64,000 bases of DNA, taken from Streptomyces sp. NRRL F-2580. GTDB taxonomy: Bacteria; Actinomycetota; Actinomycetes; Streptomycetales; Streptomycetaceae. Below the pieces are notes generated by a model, which searched no databases, was not told where the DNA came from, and saw nothing but the letters and a program-made list of their open reading frames with translations. The translations under genes were made by a program, and so were the position numbers. The stretch spans positions 124,001-188,000 of the forward strand of contig NZ_JOIR01000006.1 in NCBI RefSeq assembly GCF_000720115.1, given 5' to 3'. Of this stretch, positions 33,518 through 41,818 are shown in pieces. How positions within the stretch are numbered: the stretch's first letter is position 1; every line of letters starts with the position of its first letter.

Positions 33518-34722
33518 TCAGTTGGGGTTTTCGGCGTGGGTCAGGGTCTCCCAGGCCTCGAAGTGGTTCTCGGTGCCCGCGGGGCGCCGTCCCTCGGTGA
33601 GCCTGCGGGTGTTCTCCATGGTGACGCCGAGCCGGGTGTGCAGGGCGTTGTAGCCGACCTCGGTGGCCGGGCCGATGCCCTTGGTCAGGCTGCCGCCGCA
33701 GAGCCAGGAGGGCACCGCCGCGCCGAGTTCGTACGTGGCGTGGAAGCCCAGCGCGTGCCGGAACCTGTCCTTGAACTGCGGGTAGAGGTCGCGGCCCTGG
33801 ATCCGTGAGGTCTCGGCGACGTGCATGGCCGCGGCGATCCCCATGCCGGTGTGGCCGAAGTCCCGGCAGGTCTCCTGGGCGAGGCCGTCCACGAAGGTGC
33901 TCTGGCCGTGCCAGTAGTCGATCAGCTCGGCGCGGGTGTCGATGGACGAGCGCGGCGGGTACACGGGCTGCGCGCCGTCGGAGGTCAGGTGGAAGTAGGC
34001 GGGGACGCGGCCGAGGTAGGTGCCCATCGCCTTGTCGTAGCTCGCGCCGTCGTCGAGGTGGACGGCGATCCCGAAGGCCGCGTCCGTCATGATCAGTTCC
34101 CAGTTGCCGTTGCTGTTCGGCCGCCCGTTGATCACCTCGGGCAGGTAGACGTCCCGCAGCATGGTCGCGAAGCGCCCCTGGTTCGGCCAACCGCCCGTGT
34201 ACGTGTGCTTGATGATCTCGGCGGCGCGAGGCCAGGTCGAGCCCGCCCAGCCGCTCTGCAGCGGGGCGTTGCTGTTGGTGTGGTCCTTGATCTTCGCGGA
34301 CCAGGCGTCCATCAACTCGATCGACTTGCGGGCGTACTTGGCGTCCCGGCTCGCGTACCAGGCGAGGGCGTGGCTGTACGCGGCGATGGCGTCCTCGCGC
34401 TCGTCGGAGCAGCCGATGTCCGGGTTCGAGTACGAGCCGCACTCGACGACCTCGCGCGGCTTGGGCGTGCGCGAGAGCGAACCGTACGTGCTCGCCGGCA
34501 TCTGGTCGTAGGCGGCCTTCCACGGCTGCCGACCGGCCTGCACCTGCGTGCGTACGAAGTCCAGTTGCGCGCGACTGTTGAGGACTCCGGGGTGGGCGAA
34601 CTGCGCGGGTGCGGCCGCGGTTCGGGGTGTTTAGGCGACTGCGGCGGGGGCGGGAGCGAGGGTTGCGGCCAGGCCGAGGGCAAGGCAAGGGCGGCCGGCC
34701 CGGCGGGAACTCCGTAACGCAT
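33518..34722 (-). pseudogene. Secreted alginate lyase family gene with a disrupted signal peptide
   Basis: The main body (from GTG 34543, 341 aa) is an alginate-lyase/heparinase-like alpha-toroid: NSNGNWELIMTDAAFGIAVH (active-site Asn), FGHTGMGIAAAMHVAE (catalytic His), YPQFKDRFRHALGF. An intact member needs a secretion signal. One is readable upstream from ATG 34722 (good GGAAGG site): MRYGVPAGPAALA, but the frame shifts one base short near 34682 (GCCCTTGCCTTGCCC). After returning to frame with LGLAATLAPAPAAVA it meets TAA (34631-34633), before AHPGVLNSRAQLDFVRTQ. Two separate lesions make it a likely pseudogene; a shortened cytosolic protein is possible but unlikely to work. Confidence 0.75.
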
Positions 34723-34832
34723 GAAGCGCCTTCCGGTCGGAGGTGGGGGATTCCGGGATTCCGGGGGTCTCCGTGGGGGGATTCCGCCACCGAATCTCTC
34801 ATGCCCATGCCCATCAGACAACGACGTCAGAC

Positions 34833-34845
34833 AGGAAACCTTCCT
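34833..34845. promoter_or_regulatory. AGGAA-ACC-TTCCT repeat upstream of the alginate-lyase pseudogene
   Basis: 13-bp inverted repeat 111 bp upstream of the ancestral ATG, in an AT-rich stretch ending TATTAACCG. AGGAAAxxTTCCT boxes are seen before secreted-hydrolase genes in Streptomyces. Probably a remnant or still active control site of the broken gene. Confidence 0.4.
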
Positions 34846-34857
34846 ATTAACCGAATA

Positions 34858-35469
34858 TCAAAGAGCCGTCGGCAGCTTCGTCCACAACTCCGCCCGGTCG
34901 GCGGACCCCTGAAGGACACCCAGCGCGGCCGGGTGCGGGGCGGCATACAGCTCGGGGTAGTCGATCTCACCGAGCTCCCGCCGCACGGGGAAGGCCAGCC
35001 GCTCGCTCTCCAGGCTGAACTGCGCGTCCACGCCCGGCTTGTTGCCGCGCGGGTCCAGCCGGGACCACCGGGCTCCCCCCGGCAGGCGGACGGCCACCAA
35101 ACCGTGGACGACCGGGTGCGATCCGTCGTCGTCGGTCAGCCGCTGGTAGCAGAGGGCCGCCGGGATGCCCTGCGCGCGCAGCAGGGCGGCCAGGGCATGG
35201 GACTTGGCGAAGCAGATGCCGTTGCGCGTGGCGAGGACGTCGGAGGCGCGCCAGGACACCCGCTCGTCCCCGGAGTCGGCCGAGTGGGGGATCTCGTCAC
35301 GGACGAACTCGAAGGCCGCCTTGCTGTATGAGTATGCGTCGCCGGTGAAGGACCAGAGGGCCTCGGCGGTTTCCTGCACAAGGGGGTGCCAGTGGTCGAC
35401 CGCCTCGTCGGATGCCAAGTACGCGTGAATGTCAGGGTTCTGCTGGATCAGCCGCATGCCCCGGAGCAT
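34858..35469 (-). CDS. Transglutaminase-like domain-containing protein
   Basis: 203 aa. The transglutaminase/protease-like core has Cys in RNGICFAKSHALAALLRAQG (about residue 83), His in HPVVHGLVAVRL (about 117) and Asp in WSRLDPRGN, the Cys-His-Asp triad of the transglut_core fold. No signal peptide. Bacterial members are often amidases or peptidases rather than cross-linkers. ATG 35469 is preferred (GGGGG 7 bp upstream); ATG 35457 is also in frame. A 22-bp palindrome lies just upstream. Confidence 0.85.
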   Translation of the reverse strand: MLRGMRLIQQNPDIHAYLASDEAVDHWHPLVQETAEALWSFTGDAYSYSKAAFEFVRDEIPHSADSGDERVSWRASDVLATRNGICFAKSHALAALLRAQGIPAALCYQRLTDDDGSHPVVHGLVAVRLPGGARWSRLDPRGNKPGVDAQFSLESERLAFPVRRELGEIDYPELYAAPHPAALGVLQGSADRAELWTKLPTAL

Positions 35470-35483
35470 AGACAGACCCCCGA

Positions 35484-35505
35484 CCGTAGATCAATCGATT
35501 TACGG
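35484..35505. promoter_or_regulatory. 22-bp inverted repeat upstream of the transglutaminase gene
   Basis: CCGTA-x-ATC, centre AATC, GAT-x-TACGG (35484-35505). Arms are perfect except one position on each side. It starts 15 bp upstream of the ATG and 53 bp downstream of the threonine aldolase stop, so it may be an operator or a weak terminator hairpin. Confidence 0.5.
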
Positions 35506-35557
35506 CCGAGGGTATATCTATGCAGTTCGCGGCGTCAGCGCACCGGCTCGACGCCCG

Positions 35558-36634
35558 CTAGCGCGCCATCTCTTCCTTCAGGGCCTGCAGGAAGCCGTCC
35601 ACGTCCTCTTCCTGGGTGTCGAAACCGCACATCCAGCGGACGTCGCCCGCGGCCTCGTCCCAGAAGTAGAAGCGGTAACGCTTCTGCAGTCGCCGCGACA
35701 CCTCGTGCGGCAGCCGCGCGAACACCGCGTTCGCCTGCACCGGGTAGAGGATCTCCACCCCGTCCGTCTCGCGCACGCCGGCGGCCAGCCGCTGCGCCAT
35801 CGCGTTGGCGTGCCGGGCGTTGCGCAGCCACAGGTCCTTGGCGAGCAGCGCCTCCAGCTGCACCGACACGAACCGCATCTTGGACGCGAGCTGCATCGAC
35901 ATCTTGCGGATGTGCTTCATCTGCCGGACCGCGTCCGGGTTGAGCACGACCACGGCCTCGCCGAACATCATGCCGTTCTTGGTGCCGCCGTACGACAGCA
36001 CGTCCACGCCGACGGTGTTCGTGAACGTGCGCATCGGCACGTCCAGCGAGGCCGCGGCGTTGGCTATCCGGGCACCGTCGAGGTGCACCTTCATGCCCAG
36101 GCCGTGCGCGTGCTCGCAGATGGCACGGATCTCGTCCGGCGTGTAGACCGTGCCGAGCTCGGTGTTCTGCGTGATGGAGACGACCTGCGGCATCGCCCGG
36201 TGCTCGTCCTCGAAGCCCCAGGCCTCCTGGTCGATCAGCTCGGGGTTGAGCTTGCCGTCCGGAGTGGGGACGGCGAGCAGCTTGATGCCCGCCATCCGCT
36301 CTGGCGCGCCGCCCTCGTCCACGTTGATGTGGGCGGTCTTGGCGCAGATCACGGCGCCCCACCGGTCCGTCATGGCCTGCAGGGCGACGACGTTGGCACC
36401 CGTGCCGTTGAAGACCGGGAAGGCCTCCGCGTACGGACCGAAGTGGCTGCGGAAGATCTTCTGCAGGTGTTCGGTGTACTCGTCCTCGCCGTACGAGACC
36501 TGGTGGCCGCCGTTCGCCAGGGCGACGGCGGCGAGCACCTCGGGGTGCACGCCCGCGTAGTTGTCGCTCGCGAAACCGCGGACCGCCGGATCGTGGTGGC
36601 GCCGGGCGTCGGTCTTGCCGGCATCGGTTCTCAC
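35558..36634 (-). CDS. Low-specificity L-threonine aldolase / beta-eliminating lyase family protein
   Basis: 358-aa fold-type I PLP enzyme: FASDNYAGVHPEVLAA, FNGTGANVVAL, AKTAHINVDEGGAPE, KVHLDGARIANAAA (PLP Asp) and the Schiff-base Lys in DVLSYGGTKNGMMFGE. Cleaves threonine-like beta-hydroxy amino acids to glycine and an aldehyde, or a related substrate. I choose GTG 36634, whose bases overlap the stop of the SDR gene (GTGA), giving translational coupling; GTG 36652 is also possible. Third gene of the DUF6421-SDR-aldolase operon. Confidence 0.85.
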   Translation of the reverse strand: MRTDAGKTDARRHHDPAVRGFASDNYAGVHPEVLAAVALANGGHQVSYGEDEYTEHLQKIFRSHFGPYAEAFPVFNGTGANVVALQAMTDRWGAVICAKTAHINVDEGGAPERMAGIKLLAVPTPDGKLNPELIDQEAWGFEDEHRAMPQVVSITQNTELGTVYTPDEIRAICEHAHGLGMKVHLDGARIANAAASLDVPMRTFTNTVGVDVLSYGGTKNGMMFGEAVVVLNPDAVRQMKHIRKMSMQLASKMRFVSVQLEALLAKDLWLRNARHANAMAQRLAAGVRETDGVEILYPVQANAVFARLPHEVSRRLQKRYRFYFWDEAAGDVRWMCGFDTQEEDVDGFLQALKEEMAR

Positions 36635-37392
36635 GGTTGCGGAGTGAGCCACAGACGCTGTCCGTTCACATCGGTGGCGGGCCGCTCCCAGACGCCGGCG
36701 ATGGCCTCGGCCAGCTCCTTCACGTCGGTGAAGCCCGCGAACTTCGCATTGGGACGCTCGGCGCGCATCGCGTCGTGCACCAGTGCCTTGATGACCAGGA
36801 TCGCAGCTGCCGCACCCGGGCCCTCGTCGCCCCCCACCTTGCGGAAGGAGTCCGCCATGGCCAGGGTCCAGGCCTCGGCCGCCGCCTTGCCCGCGTTGTA
36901 CGCGGCGTTGTTGGCGACCGGCTTGTGCGCGCCGGACTGGCTGACCAGGACGTAGCGGCCGCGGTCGCTGCGCAGCAGTCCGTCGTGGAAGGCCAGCGAG
37001 GTGTGCTGGACGGTGCGGATGAGGAGCTTCTCCAGGAAGTCCCAGTCCGCGAGGTCCGCGTCGGTGAAGGTCTTGCTGCCGCGCCAGCCGCCGACGAGGT
37101 GGACCAGCCCGTCGACCCGGCCGAACTCCTTCTCGATCTGCTCGGCCCAGGCCTGGGTGGCGGCCAGGTCGAGCAGGTTCACGGTGTCACCGGTGATGGT
37201 GGCACCGCCGTGGGCGTAGCGTGCCGCGTCCACGGCCTCCGCGAGCCGCGCCGGGTCGGCGTCGGACGCGACGACCACGGCACCCGCCTCGGCGAGGCGG
37301 AGCAGGGTGGCACGGCCGGCGGGGCCGCCGGCCCCGGCCACCGCCACCACCGCTCCGTGCAGCTTTCCGTTGCCGTTCCCGGAGCCGTTCAT
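36631..37392 (-). CDS. SDR family oxidoreductase
   Basis: 253-aa short-chain dehydrogenase. The cofactor motif is AVAGAGGPAGRATLL (variant GxxGxxG) with acidic ASDADPAR after strand 2, favouring NAD(H). Catalytic Ser-Tyr-Lys are in VSQSGAHKPVANNAAYNAGK. AGGAGG is 8 bp before ATG 37392. It lies between the DUF6421 gene (27 bp gap) and the aldolase gene (4-bp overlap). The substrate may be shared with the aldolase, since 3-hydroxy amino acids are common to both families; this is inference. Confidence 0.87.
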   Translation of the reverse strand: MNGSGNGNGKLHGAVVAVAGAGGPAGRATLLRLAEAGAVVVASDADPARLAEAVDAARYAHGGATITGDTVNLLDLAATQAWAEQIEKEFGRVDGLVHLVGGWRGSKTFTDADLADWDFLEKLLIRTVQHTSLAFHDGLLRSDRGRYVLVSQSGAHKPVANNAAYNAGKAAAEAWTLAMADSFRKVGGDEGPGAAAAILVIKALVHDAMRAERPNAKFAGFTDVKELAEAIAGVWERPATDVNGQRLWLTPQP

Positions 37393-37418
37393 CTGTGCAG
37401 CCTCCTGTGGGCGAGTGC

Positions 37419-38825
37419 TCACGCGTTGACCCGCTCGGCGTTCTCTGAGTTCAGAGCCGTGATGCCCTTGGTCGAGGCGATGGTGCTCTTGAGCTTCTTG
37501 GCGAGCGCCTCAAAGAACATGCTGAGCGGAAACTCGTCCGGAAGCACGTCGTCGACGAGCTTGCGCGGCGGCTGCGTCATGTCGAGCGCGTCGGGGCCCT
37601 TGGCCCACTTGGAGCCCGGGTGCGGGGCGAGGTACGTCGAGACCAGCTCGTAGGCCTTGAACCAGTGCACCAGCTTCGGGCGGTCGATGCCGGCCCGGTA
37701 GAGGTCCTCGATCTCGGCGCACAGCTGGTTGGTGACCTGCGGGGCGCGCATCCAGTCGATCTTCAGCTTGTTGTCCGTCCAGCGCACGACGTCGTGCTTG
37801 TGGAGGTACGCGAAGAGCAGCTGGCCGCCGAGACCGTCGTAGTTGCGGTTGCGGTCGCCGGAGACCGGGAAGCGGAACATCCGGTCGAAGAGGACGGCGT
37901 ACTGCACGTCACGGCCGTGCTCGTTGCCCTCGGACTCCAGCTTCACGGCCTCCTTGAAGGCGGTGAGGTCGCAGCGCAGCTCCTCCAGGCCGTACATCCA
38001 GAACGGCTGGCGCTGCTTGATCATGAAGGGGTCGAACGGCAGGTCGCCGTGGCTGTGGGTGCGGTCGTGGACCATGTCCCACAGGACGAAGGCCTTCTCG
38101 CAGCGCTCCTGGTCGGTGACCATGGCGGCGATGTCGGCGGGCAGCTCGACGCCGAGGATGTCGACGGCGGCCGAGGTGACCTTGCGGAAGCGCGCGGCCT
38201 CGCGGTCACAGAAGATGCCGCCCCAGGTGAAGCGCTCGGGGGCCTCGCGCACGGCGATGGTCTCCGGGAAGAGCACGGCGGAGTGGGTGTCGTAGCCCGC
38301 CGTGAAGTCCTCGAAGGTGATGCCGAGGAAGAGCGGGTTGTCGTACCGGGTGCGCTCCAGCTCGGCGAGCCACTCGGGCCACACCATCTTCAGCGCGACG
38401 GCCTCCAGATTGCGGTCCGGGTTGCCGTTCTGCGTGTACATCGGGAAGACGACGAGGTGCTGGAGCCCGTCGGCGCGCTCGGCGGCCGGGTGGAAGGCCA
38501 GCAGCGAGTCGAGGAAGTCCGGCACCTGGAAGTCGCCGGCGGCCCACTTGCGCAGGTCGGCGACGAGCGCCTCGTGGTACGCGGTGGCGTGCGGGAGGAG
38601 CGGGGAGAGCGTCTCGACGGCGCGGATCACGCGCCCGACCGCGGCCTCGGCGGTGTGCCGGGCGGGAGCGCCCTCGGCCTCGAAGTCGATGGACCCGTCC
38701 TTGGCCTGCCACGGGCGGATCTCCTCCACGGCGGCCTTGAGCTCGGGCCACGCCGGGTGGTCGACCACCCGCGTCTCGGCGGTTATCACGGCCCCGCCGG
38801 TACCCGGCACAAGAGTTTCCGTCAT
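37419..38825 (-). CDS. DUF6421 family protein
   Basis: 468-aa conserved protein of unknown function, first gene of a three-gene operon. No signal peptide or membrane segment. It is rich in His/Asp/Trp motifs that could bind metal or a small molecule: VLWDMVHDRTHSHGDLPFDP, VVFPMYTQNGNPDRNLEA, FRFPVSGDRNRNYDGLGGQL and LLFAYLHKHDVVRWTDNKLK. The repeated His/Asp clusters suggest an enzyme. GGAGGAA precedes ATG 38825. A near-consensus housekeeping promoter is visible at 38861-38890. Confidence 0.84.
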   Translation of the reverse strand: MTETLVPGTGGAVITAETRVVDHPAWPELKAAVEEIRPWQAKDGSIDFEAEGAPARHTAEAAVGRVIRAVETLSPLLPHATAYHEALVADLRKWAAGDFQVPDFLDSLLAFHPAAERADGLQHLVVFPMYTQNGNPDRNLEAVALKMVWPEWLAELERTRYDNPLFLGITFEDFTAGYDTHSAVLFPETIAVREAPERFTWGGIFCDREAARFRKVTSAAVDILGVELPADIAAMVTDQERCEKAFVLWDMVHDRTHSHGDLPFDPFMIKQRQPFWMYGLEELRCDLTAFKEAVKLESEGNEHGRDVQYAVLFDRMFRFPVSGDRNRNYDGLGGQLLFAYLHKHDVVRWTDNKLKIDWMRAPQVTNQLCAEIEDLYRAGIDRPKLVHWFKAYELVSTYLAPHPGSKWAKGPDALDMTQPPRKLVDDVLPDEFPLSMFFEALAKKLKSTIASTKGITALNSENAERVNA

Positions 38826-38860
38826 GTCACTTCCTCCACAGGAGAACCTCACGTCAAGGC

Positions 38861-38890
38861 AGCGTATGCGTGCGAGGCTCTTCCGTTCAA
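38861..38890 (-). promoter_or_regulatory. Promoter of the DUF6421-SDR-aldolase operon
   Basis: Minus strand: -35 TTGAAC (38890-38885), 18-bp spacer, -10 TACGCT (38866-38861). Transcription would start about 28-30 bp before ATG 38825, with GGAGGA in the leader. Good match to the HrdB-type consensus. Confidence 0.65.
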
Positions 38891-39005
38891 GAGGTGGTTC
38901 GGGAAATTATCCTGTGATACCCCCCGCTTCACCGGAAGTCTTCCCGTTCTTCGGGGTGGAATTGACCACTCCGCCCAGTCGCGCCAAGGCCTCCCGGCCC
39001 GTTTT

Positions 39006-39029
39006 CGCCCTCCGGCCGGCCGGAGGGCG
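39006..39029 (-). terminator. 24-bp perfect palindrome downstream of the LLM oxidoreductase gene
   Basis: CGCCCTCCGGCC directly abuts its reverse complement GGCCGGAGGGCG. It lies 32 bp after the LLM stop. As RNA it forms a 10-bp stem with a tight loop; no T-run follows on the minus strand. Confidence 0.6.
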
Positions 39030-39060
39030 ACGGAGCCGGAGCGCACCATGGAGGGGGACG

Positions 39061-40182
39061 TCACACGCCCCGGAAGTGCGGAATGACCTTTTCACCCCAC
39101 TGCCGCAGGGTCTCCAGGCAGGCCTCCTGCCCCACCGTGCCCATCTGGATCAGGCACATGATCTCGTCGGCACCGGCCTCCCTGAGCCGTTCCACGTACG
39201 CGATGGCGTCGTCGGCACTGCCGTAGGCGTGGTCGGCGTTGAAGGTGGCCGTCGAGGTCGGCCGGACCGGGATCTCCAGCTCGTGCAGCCGGGCCACGAC
39301 CTGCTCGGCGGCCCTGCGCATCTCCTCGGCCTCGTCGGCGCCCGCGACCACGGCCTCGTCCGGGACGCCCGCCCCGCCGTACCAGTGGCCGATGGACTGG
39401 GCGAAGAAGCGCTGGCCGCGGACGCCGATCCGGCGCGCCGCCTCCCGGTCGTCGAGCACGATGGTCGGGCAGAGCACGGAGAAGTGGTCGTTGACCACGG
39501 TGGACACGAACCGGCTGCCGTCCCGGCCGGCGATCGCGGCATCGTAGACGGAGCGCATCCCCGCGATGGACTCCGGCCCGGCGAAGCCCATCACCAGCGC
39601 CCCGATCCCCAGCTCGGCGGCCTGGACCAGCGTCTCGGCGCGGCTGCACGCCAGGAACAGCGGCGGATGCGGGGTCTGCTTCGGCCGCGGGAGGATCGGG
39701 TGCGGGTCGATGTCGATCAGCTCCCCGTGGTACTCCAGCTCCTCCTCCTGCCAGGACCTGCCGATGATCCGCAGGGCCTCCTCCACCTCCGCCGTGGTGC
39801 GGTCCCGGTCCACCCCGCACAGCGAGGTCTCCTGCTCGGTGCCGCCGCGCCCGGCTCCGAGGTCGAGCCGCCCTCCCGAGAGCAGGTCGAGCATGGCGGC
39901 CCGCTCGGCGACCCGCACCGGGTGGTTGAAGTTGAAGGGCATGCACACGACGCCGTGCCCGATGCGTATGGTGCTGGTCTTGGCGGCGATCCAGCTGAGG
40001 AAGATCTCTGGAGCGCTCATGTGCGCGTACCACTTCAGGGAGTGGTGCTCGACCGCCCAGATCCGGCCGAAGCCCACGCGTTCGGCCAGCACGGCCTGTT
40101 CGACGCAGTCGCGGATGACCTGGTGCTCCCGCTCGACGGTCGGATCGGCCAGCTGAGCCTCGAAGATCACGGAGAATTTCAC
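39061..40182 (-). CDS. LLM class flavin-dependent oxidoreductase
   Basis: 373-aa luciferase-like TIM barrel: FSVIFEAQLADPTVEREH, RIWAVEHHSLKWYAHMSAPE, IRIGHGVVCMPFNFNHPVRV and LLSGGRLDLGAGRGGTEQE are all class signatures. It would bind FMNH2 or F420 and oxidise an unknown small molecule. GTG 40182 has GGGGG 5 bp upstream. It is divergent from a PadR-type regulator 49 bp away, and an operator-like palindrome overlaps that regulator's start, so PadR probably controls this gene. Confidence 0.88.
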   Translation of the reverse strand: MKFSVIFEAQLADPTVEREHQVIRDCVEQAVLAERVGFGRIWAVEHHSLKWYAHMSAPEIFLSWIAAKTSTIRIGHGVVCMPFNFNHPVRVAERAAMLDLLSGGRLDLGAGRGGTEQETSLCGVDRDRTTAEVEEALRIIGRSWQEEELEYHGELIDIDPHPILPRPKQTPHPPLFLACSRAETLVQAAELGIGALVMGFAGPESIAGMRSVYDAAIAGRDGSRFVSTVVNDHFSVLCPTIVLDDREAARRIGVRGQRFFAQSIGHWYGGAGVPDEAVVAGADEAEEMRRAAEQVVARLHELEIPVRPTSTATFNADHAYGSADDAIAYVERLREAGADEIMCLIQMGTVGQEACLETLRQWGEKVIPHFRGV

Positions 40183-40231
40183 GGTGCCCCCAGGGTTGCG
40201 TCGCGTGCCCGGTCTCACTTCAATCAGTAAT

Positions 40232-40915
40232 ATGACTAGTAGTCAGGAAGCGAAGAAGCAAGAGCTTCCGCCGACCGCGTGGGCCGTGCTCGGCCTGCTC
40301 TCCTTCCCCGGGGAGCGGACCGGCTACGAGCTGAAGAAGTGGGCGGACTCCTCCCTGCGCTTCTTCTACTGGTCGCCGGCCATCAGCCAGATCTACGCGG
40401 AACTGCGCCGTCTGGAGGAACTCGGCTACGCGGCGTCCGCGCGCTCGGGGCCCGAGGAGGCGCGGGCCAAACGGCGGTACGCCATCACCGACGCGGGCCG
40501 CGCGGCCCTGGCGGGCTGGGCCGCCGACACCGCCGAGGCGGGACCACCGGTGCTCAAGCACGGGCTGCTGCTGCGCGTTTGGCTCGGCCACCTGGCCGAG
40601 CCGGAGCGGCTGCGCGCGATGGTCGGCGAGCACGCGGAGCGCACCCGGGAGGAGCTGGCCGCCGTACGGGAGGCCATGGAACAGGCGAGCGGCGTACCCG
40701 AGTGGGCCTTCCCCGCACTCGCGCTGCGCTGGAGCGAACGGCAGCACCTCGCCGAACTGGAGCTGGCCGAGGCCCTGCTCGGCGACCTGGCGGGGCTCTC
40801 GGAGGCCGGGGCGGCAGGCAGCGTACGGTCAGGCTCCGAGCCCGGTTCCGAGCCCGCCCCGGAGGCCGATGCCGCAGGTCGTCAAGGTGGCGGGGACGCG
40901 CCCACGCCCGGGTGA
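40232..40915 (+). CDS. PadR family transcriptional regulator
   Basis: 227 aa. The N-terminal winged helix (LPPTAWAVLGLLSFPGERTGYELKKW, then ISQIYAELRRLEELGY) is the PadR domain. The C-terminal coiled part (about 90-180) is the Vir_act_alpha_C dimerisation type. The final about 40 residues are a Ser/Gly/Pro-rich tail. No Shine-Dalgarno sequence precedes ATG 40232, so translation may be leaderless. Divergent from the LLM gene; the palindrome TGACTA-G-TAGTCA overlaps its own start codon, implying autorepression. Confidence 0.88.
   Translation: MTSSQEAKKQELPPTAWAVLGLLSFPGERTGYELKKWADSSLRFFYWSPAISQIYAELRRLEELGYAASARSGPEEARAKRRYAITDAGRAALAGWAADTAEAGPPVLKHGLLLRVWLGHLAEPERLRAMVGEHAERTREELAAVREAMEQASGVPEWAFPALALRWSERQHLAELELAEALLGDLAGLSEAGAAGSVRSGSEPGSEPAPEADAAGRQGGGDAPTPG
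40233..40245. promoter_or_regulatory. Palindrome TGACTA-G-TAGTCA over the padR start
   Basis: A perfect 13-bp inverted repeat beginning at the second base of the ATG. It lies 51-63 bp upstream of the divergent LLM start, a position that can block both promoters. Confidence 0.6.
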
Positions 40916-41105
40916 CGCGGTGGGCCCGGCGCCGGCCGCCGCGGGGCGCACGACCCTGGCGGGAAGCGGCCTGAACGCCCTTTCGGAGCAGTGCACGCAC
41001 GGTCCCTTCGCACCCTCGGCGCACTAGCATGCGACCTCATCGCGCGCGGCCGGTAGGGACACCGCGACCGCGCGGGGAGCCGCCGTCGACGGAAGCGAGA
41101 GAACC

Positions 41106-41795
41106 TTGACTTTCCTCACCATCGGTCACCGCGGGGTCATGGGTGTCGAACCGGAGAACACCTTGCGGTCGTTCGTTCGAGCGGAACGTTCCGGCATGGA
41201 CGTCATCGCCCTGGACCTCCGGCTGAGCAAGGACGGCGCCCTCGTCGCCGTGCACGACCCCGACGTGGACCGGACCACCGACGGCTCGGGGGCCGTCGCC
41301 GATCTGACCCTGGCCGAGCTGCGCGAGCTGGACGCCGGTCAGGGCGAGCGCGTGCCGGTCCTCGAGGAGGTCCTGGACGCGGTCCGGGTGCCGCTCCAGG
41401 TGTCCGTACGGGACCGGGCCACGGCCGGCGTGCTGGCTGAGCTGATCCTGCGCCGCGACCTGACCGGCCGGGTGGAGGTGGCCTCCGCCGACGAGGCGGT
41501 GCTCGCCGAGGTGACCCGGCTGGTGCCCGGCGTACGGACCACCCTGTACGCGGCCCCCGGCGGCGGCACCGGGGACCTCCTGGACCGGGCGCTTGCGGCG
41601 GGTGCCGCGGCGATCGCCGCGGACATCCACGTGCTGTCCCTGGAGACGGTGGAGTCGGCGCACGCGGCCGGGCTGCGGGTGACCGCCCGGGCGGTCAACA
41701 CCCTGGATCAGCTGCGGCTGGCGCGGGCGCTCGGGCTGAACGGCGCGGCCACGGACCTCCCGGAGATCCGCAGCACGGGCCGGTTCACCGCCTGA
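41106..41795 (+). CDS. Glycerophosphodiester phosphodiesterase family protein
   Basis: 229-aa GDPD TIM barrel: FLTIGHRGVMGVEPENTLRS (catalytic His and Glu), DVIALDLRLSKDGALVAVHD with the metal Asp and catalytic His, DRTTDGSG and the final VTARAVNTLDQLRLARALGL. Hydrolyses glycerophosphodiesters to sn-glycerol-3-phosphate and an alcohol. It has the shorter cytosolic form with no signal peptide. Start is TTG 41106 with GGAAGCGAGAG upstream. It converges on a GNAT gene through a small stem-loop. Confidence 0.88.
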   Translation: MTFLTIGHRGVMGVEPENTLRSFVRAERSGMDVIALDLRLSKDGALVAVHDPDVDRTTDGSGAVADLTLAELRELDAGQGERVPVLEEVLDAVRVPLQVSVRDRATAGVLAELILRRDLTGRVEVASADEAVLAEVTRLVPGVRTTLYAAPGGGTGDLLDRALAAGAAAIAADIHVLSLETVESAHAAGLRVTARAVNTLDQLRLARALGLNGAATDLPEIRSTGRFTA

Positions 41796-41801
41796 CGTCC
41801 A

Positions 41802-41817
41802 GCCTCCCTGAGGAGGC
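41802..41817. terminator. Small stem-loop between convergent GDPD and GNAT genes
   Basis: GCCTCC-CTGA-GGAGGC in the 23-bp gap between the two stop codons, embedded in a wider CTGACG...CGTCAG pair. Confidence 0.5.
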
Positions 41818-41818
41818 G

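Noticed and set aside
38849..39064. 71-codon minus-strand frame in the DUF6421-LLM gap
   Set aside because: It spans the operon promoter and the 24-bp palindrome, has no RBS and no recognisable feature.
40916..41105. Possible small gene before the GDPD gene
   Set aside because: 190 bp of GC-rich sequence with no start/RBS combination or recognisable product; read as promoter/leader.
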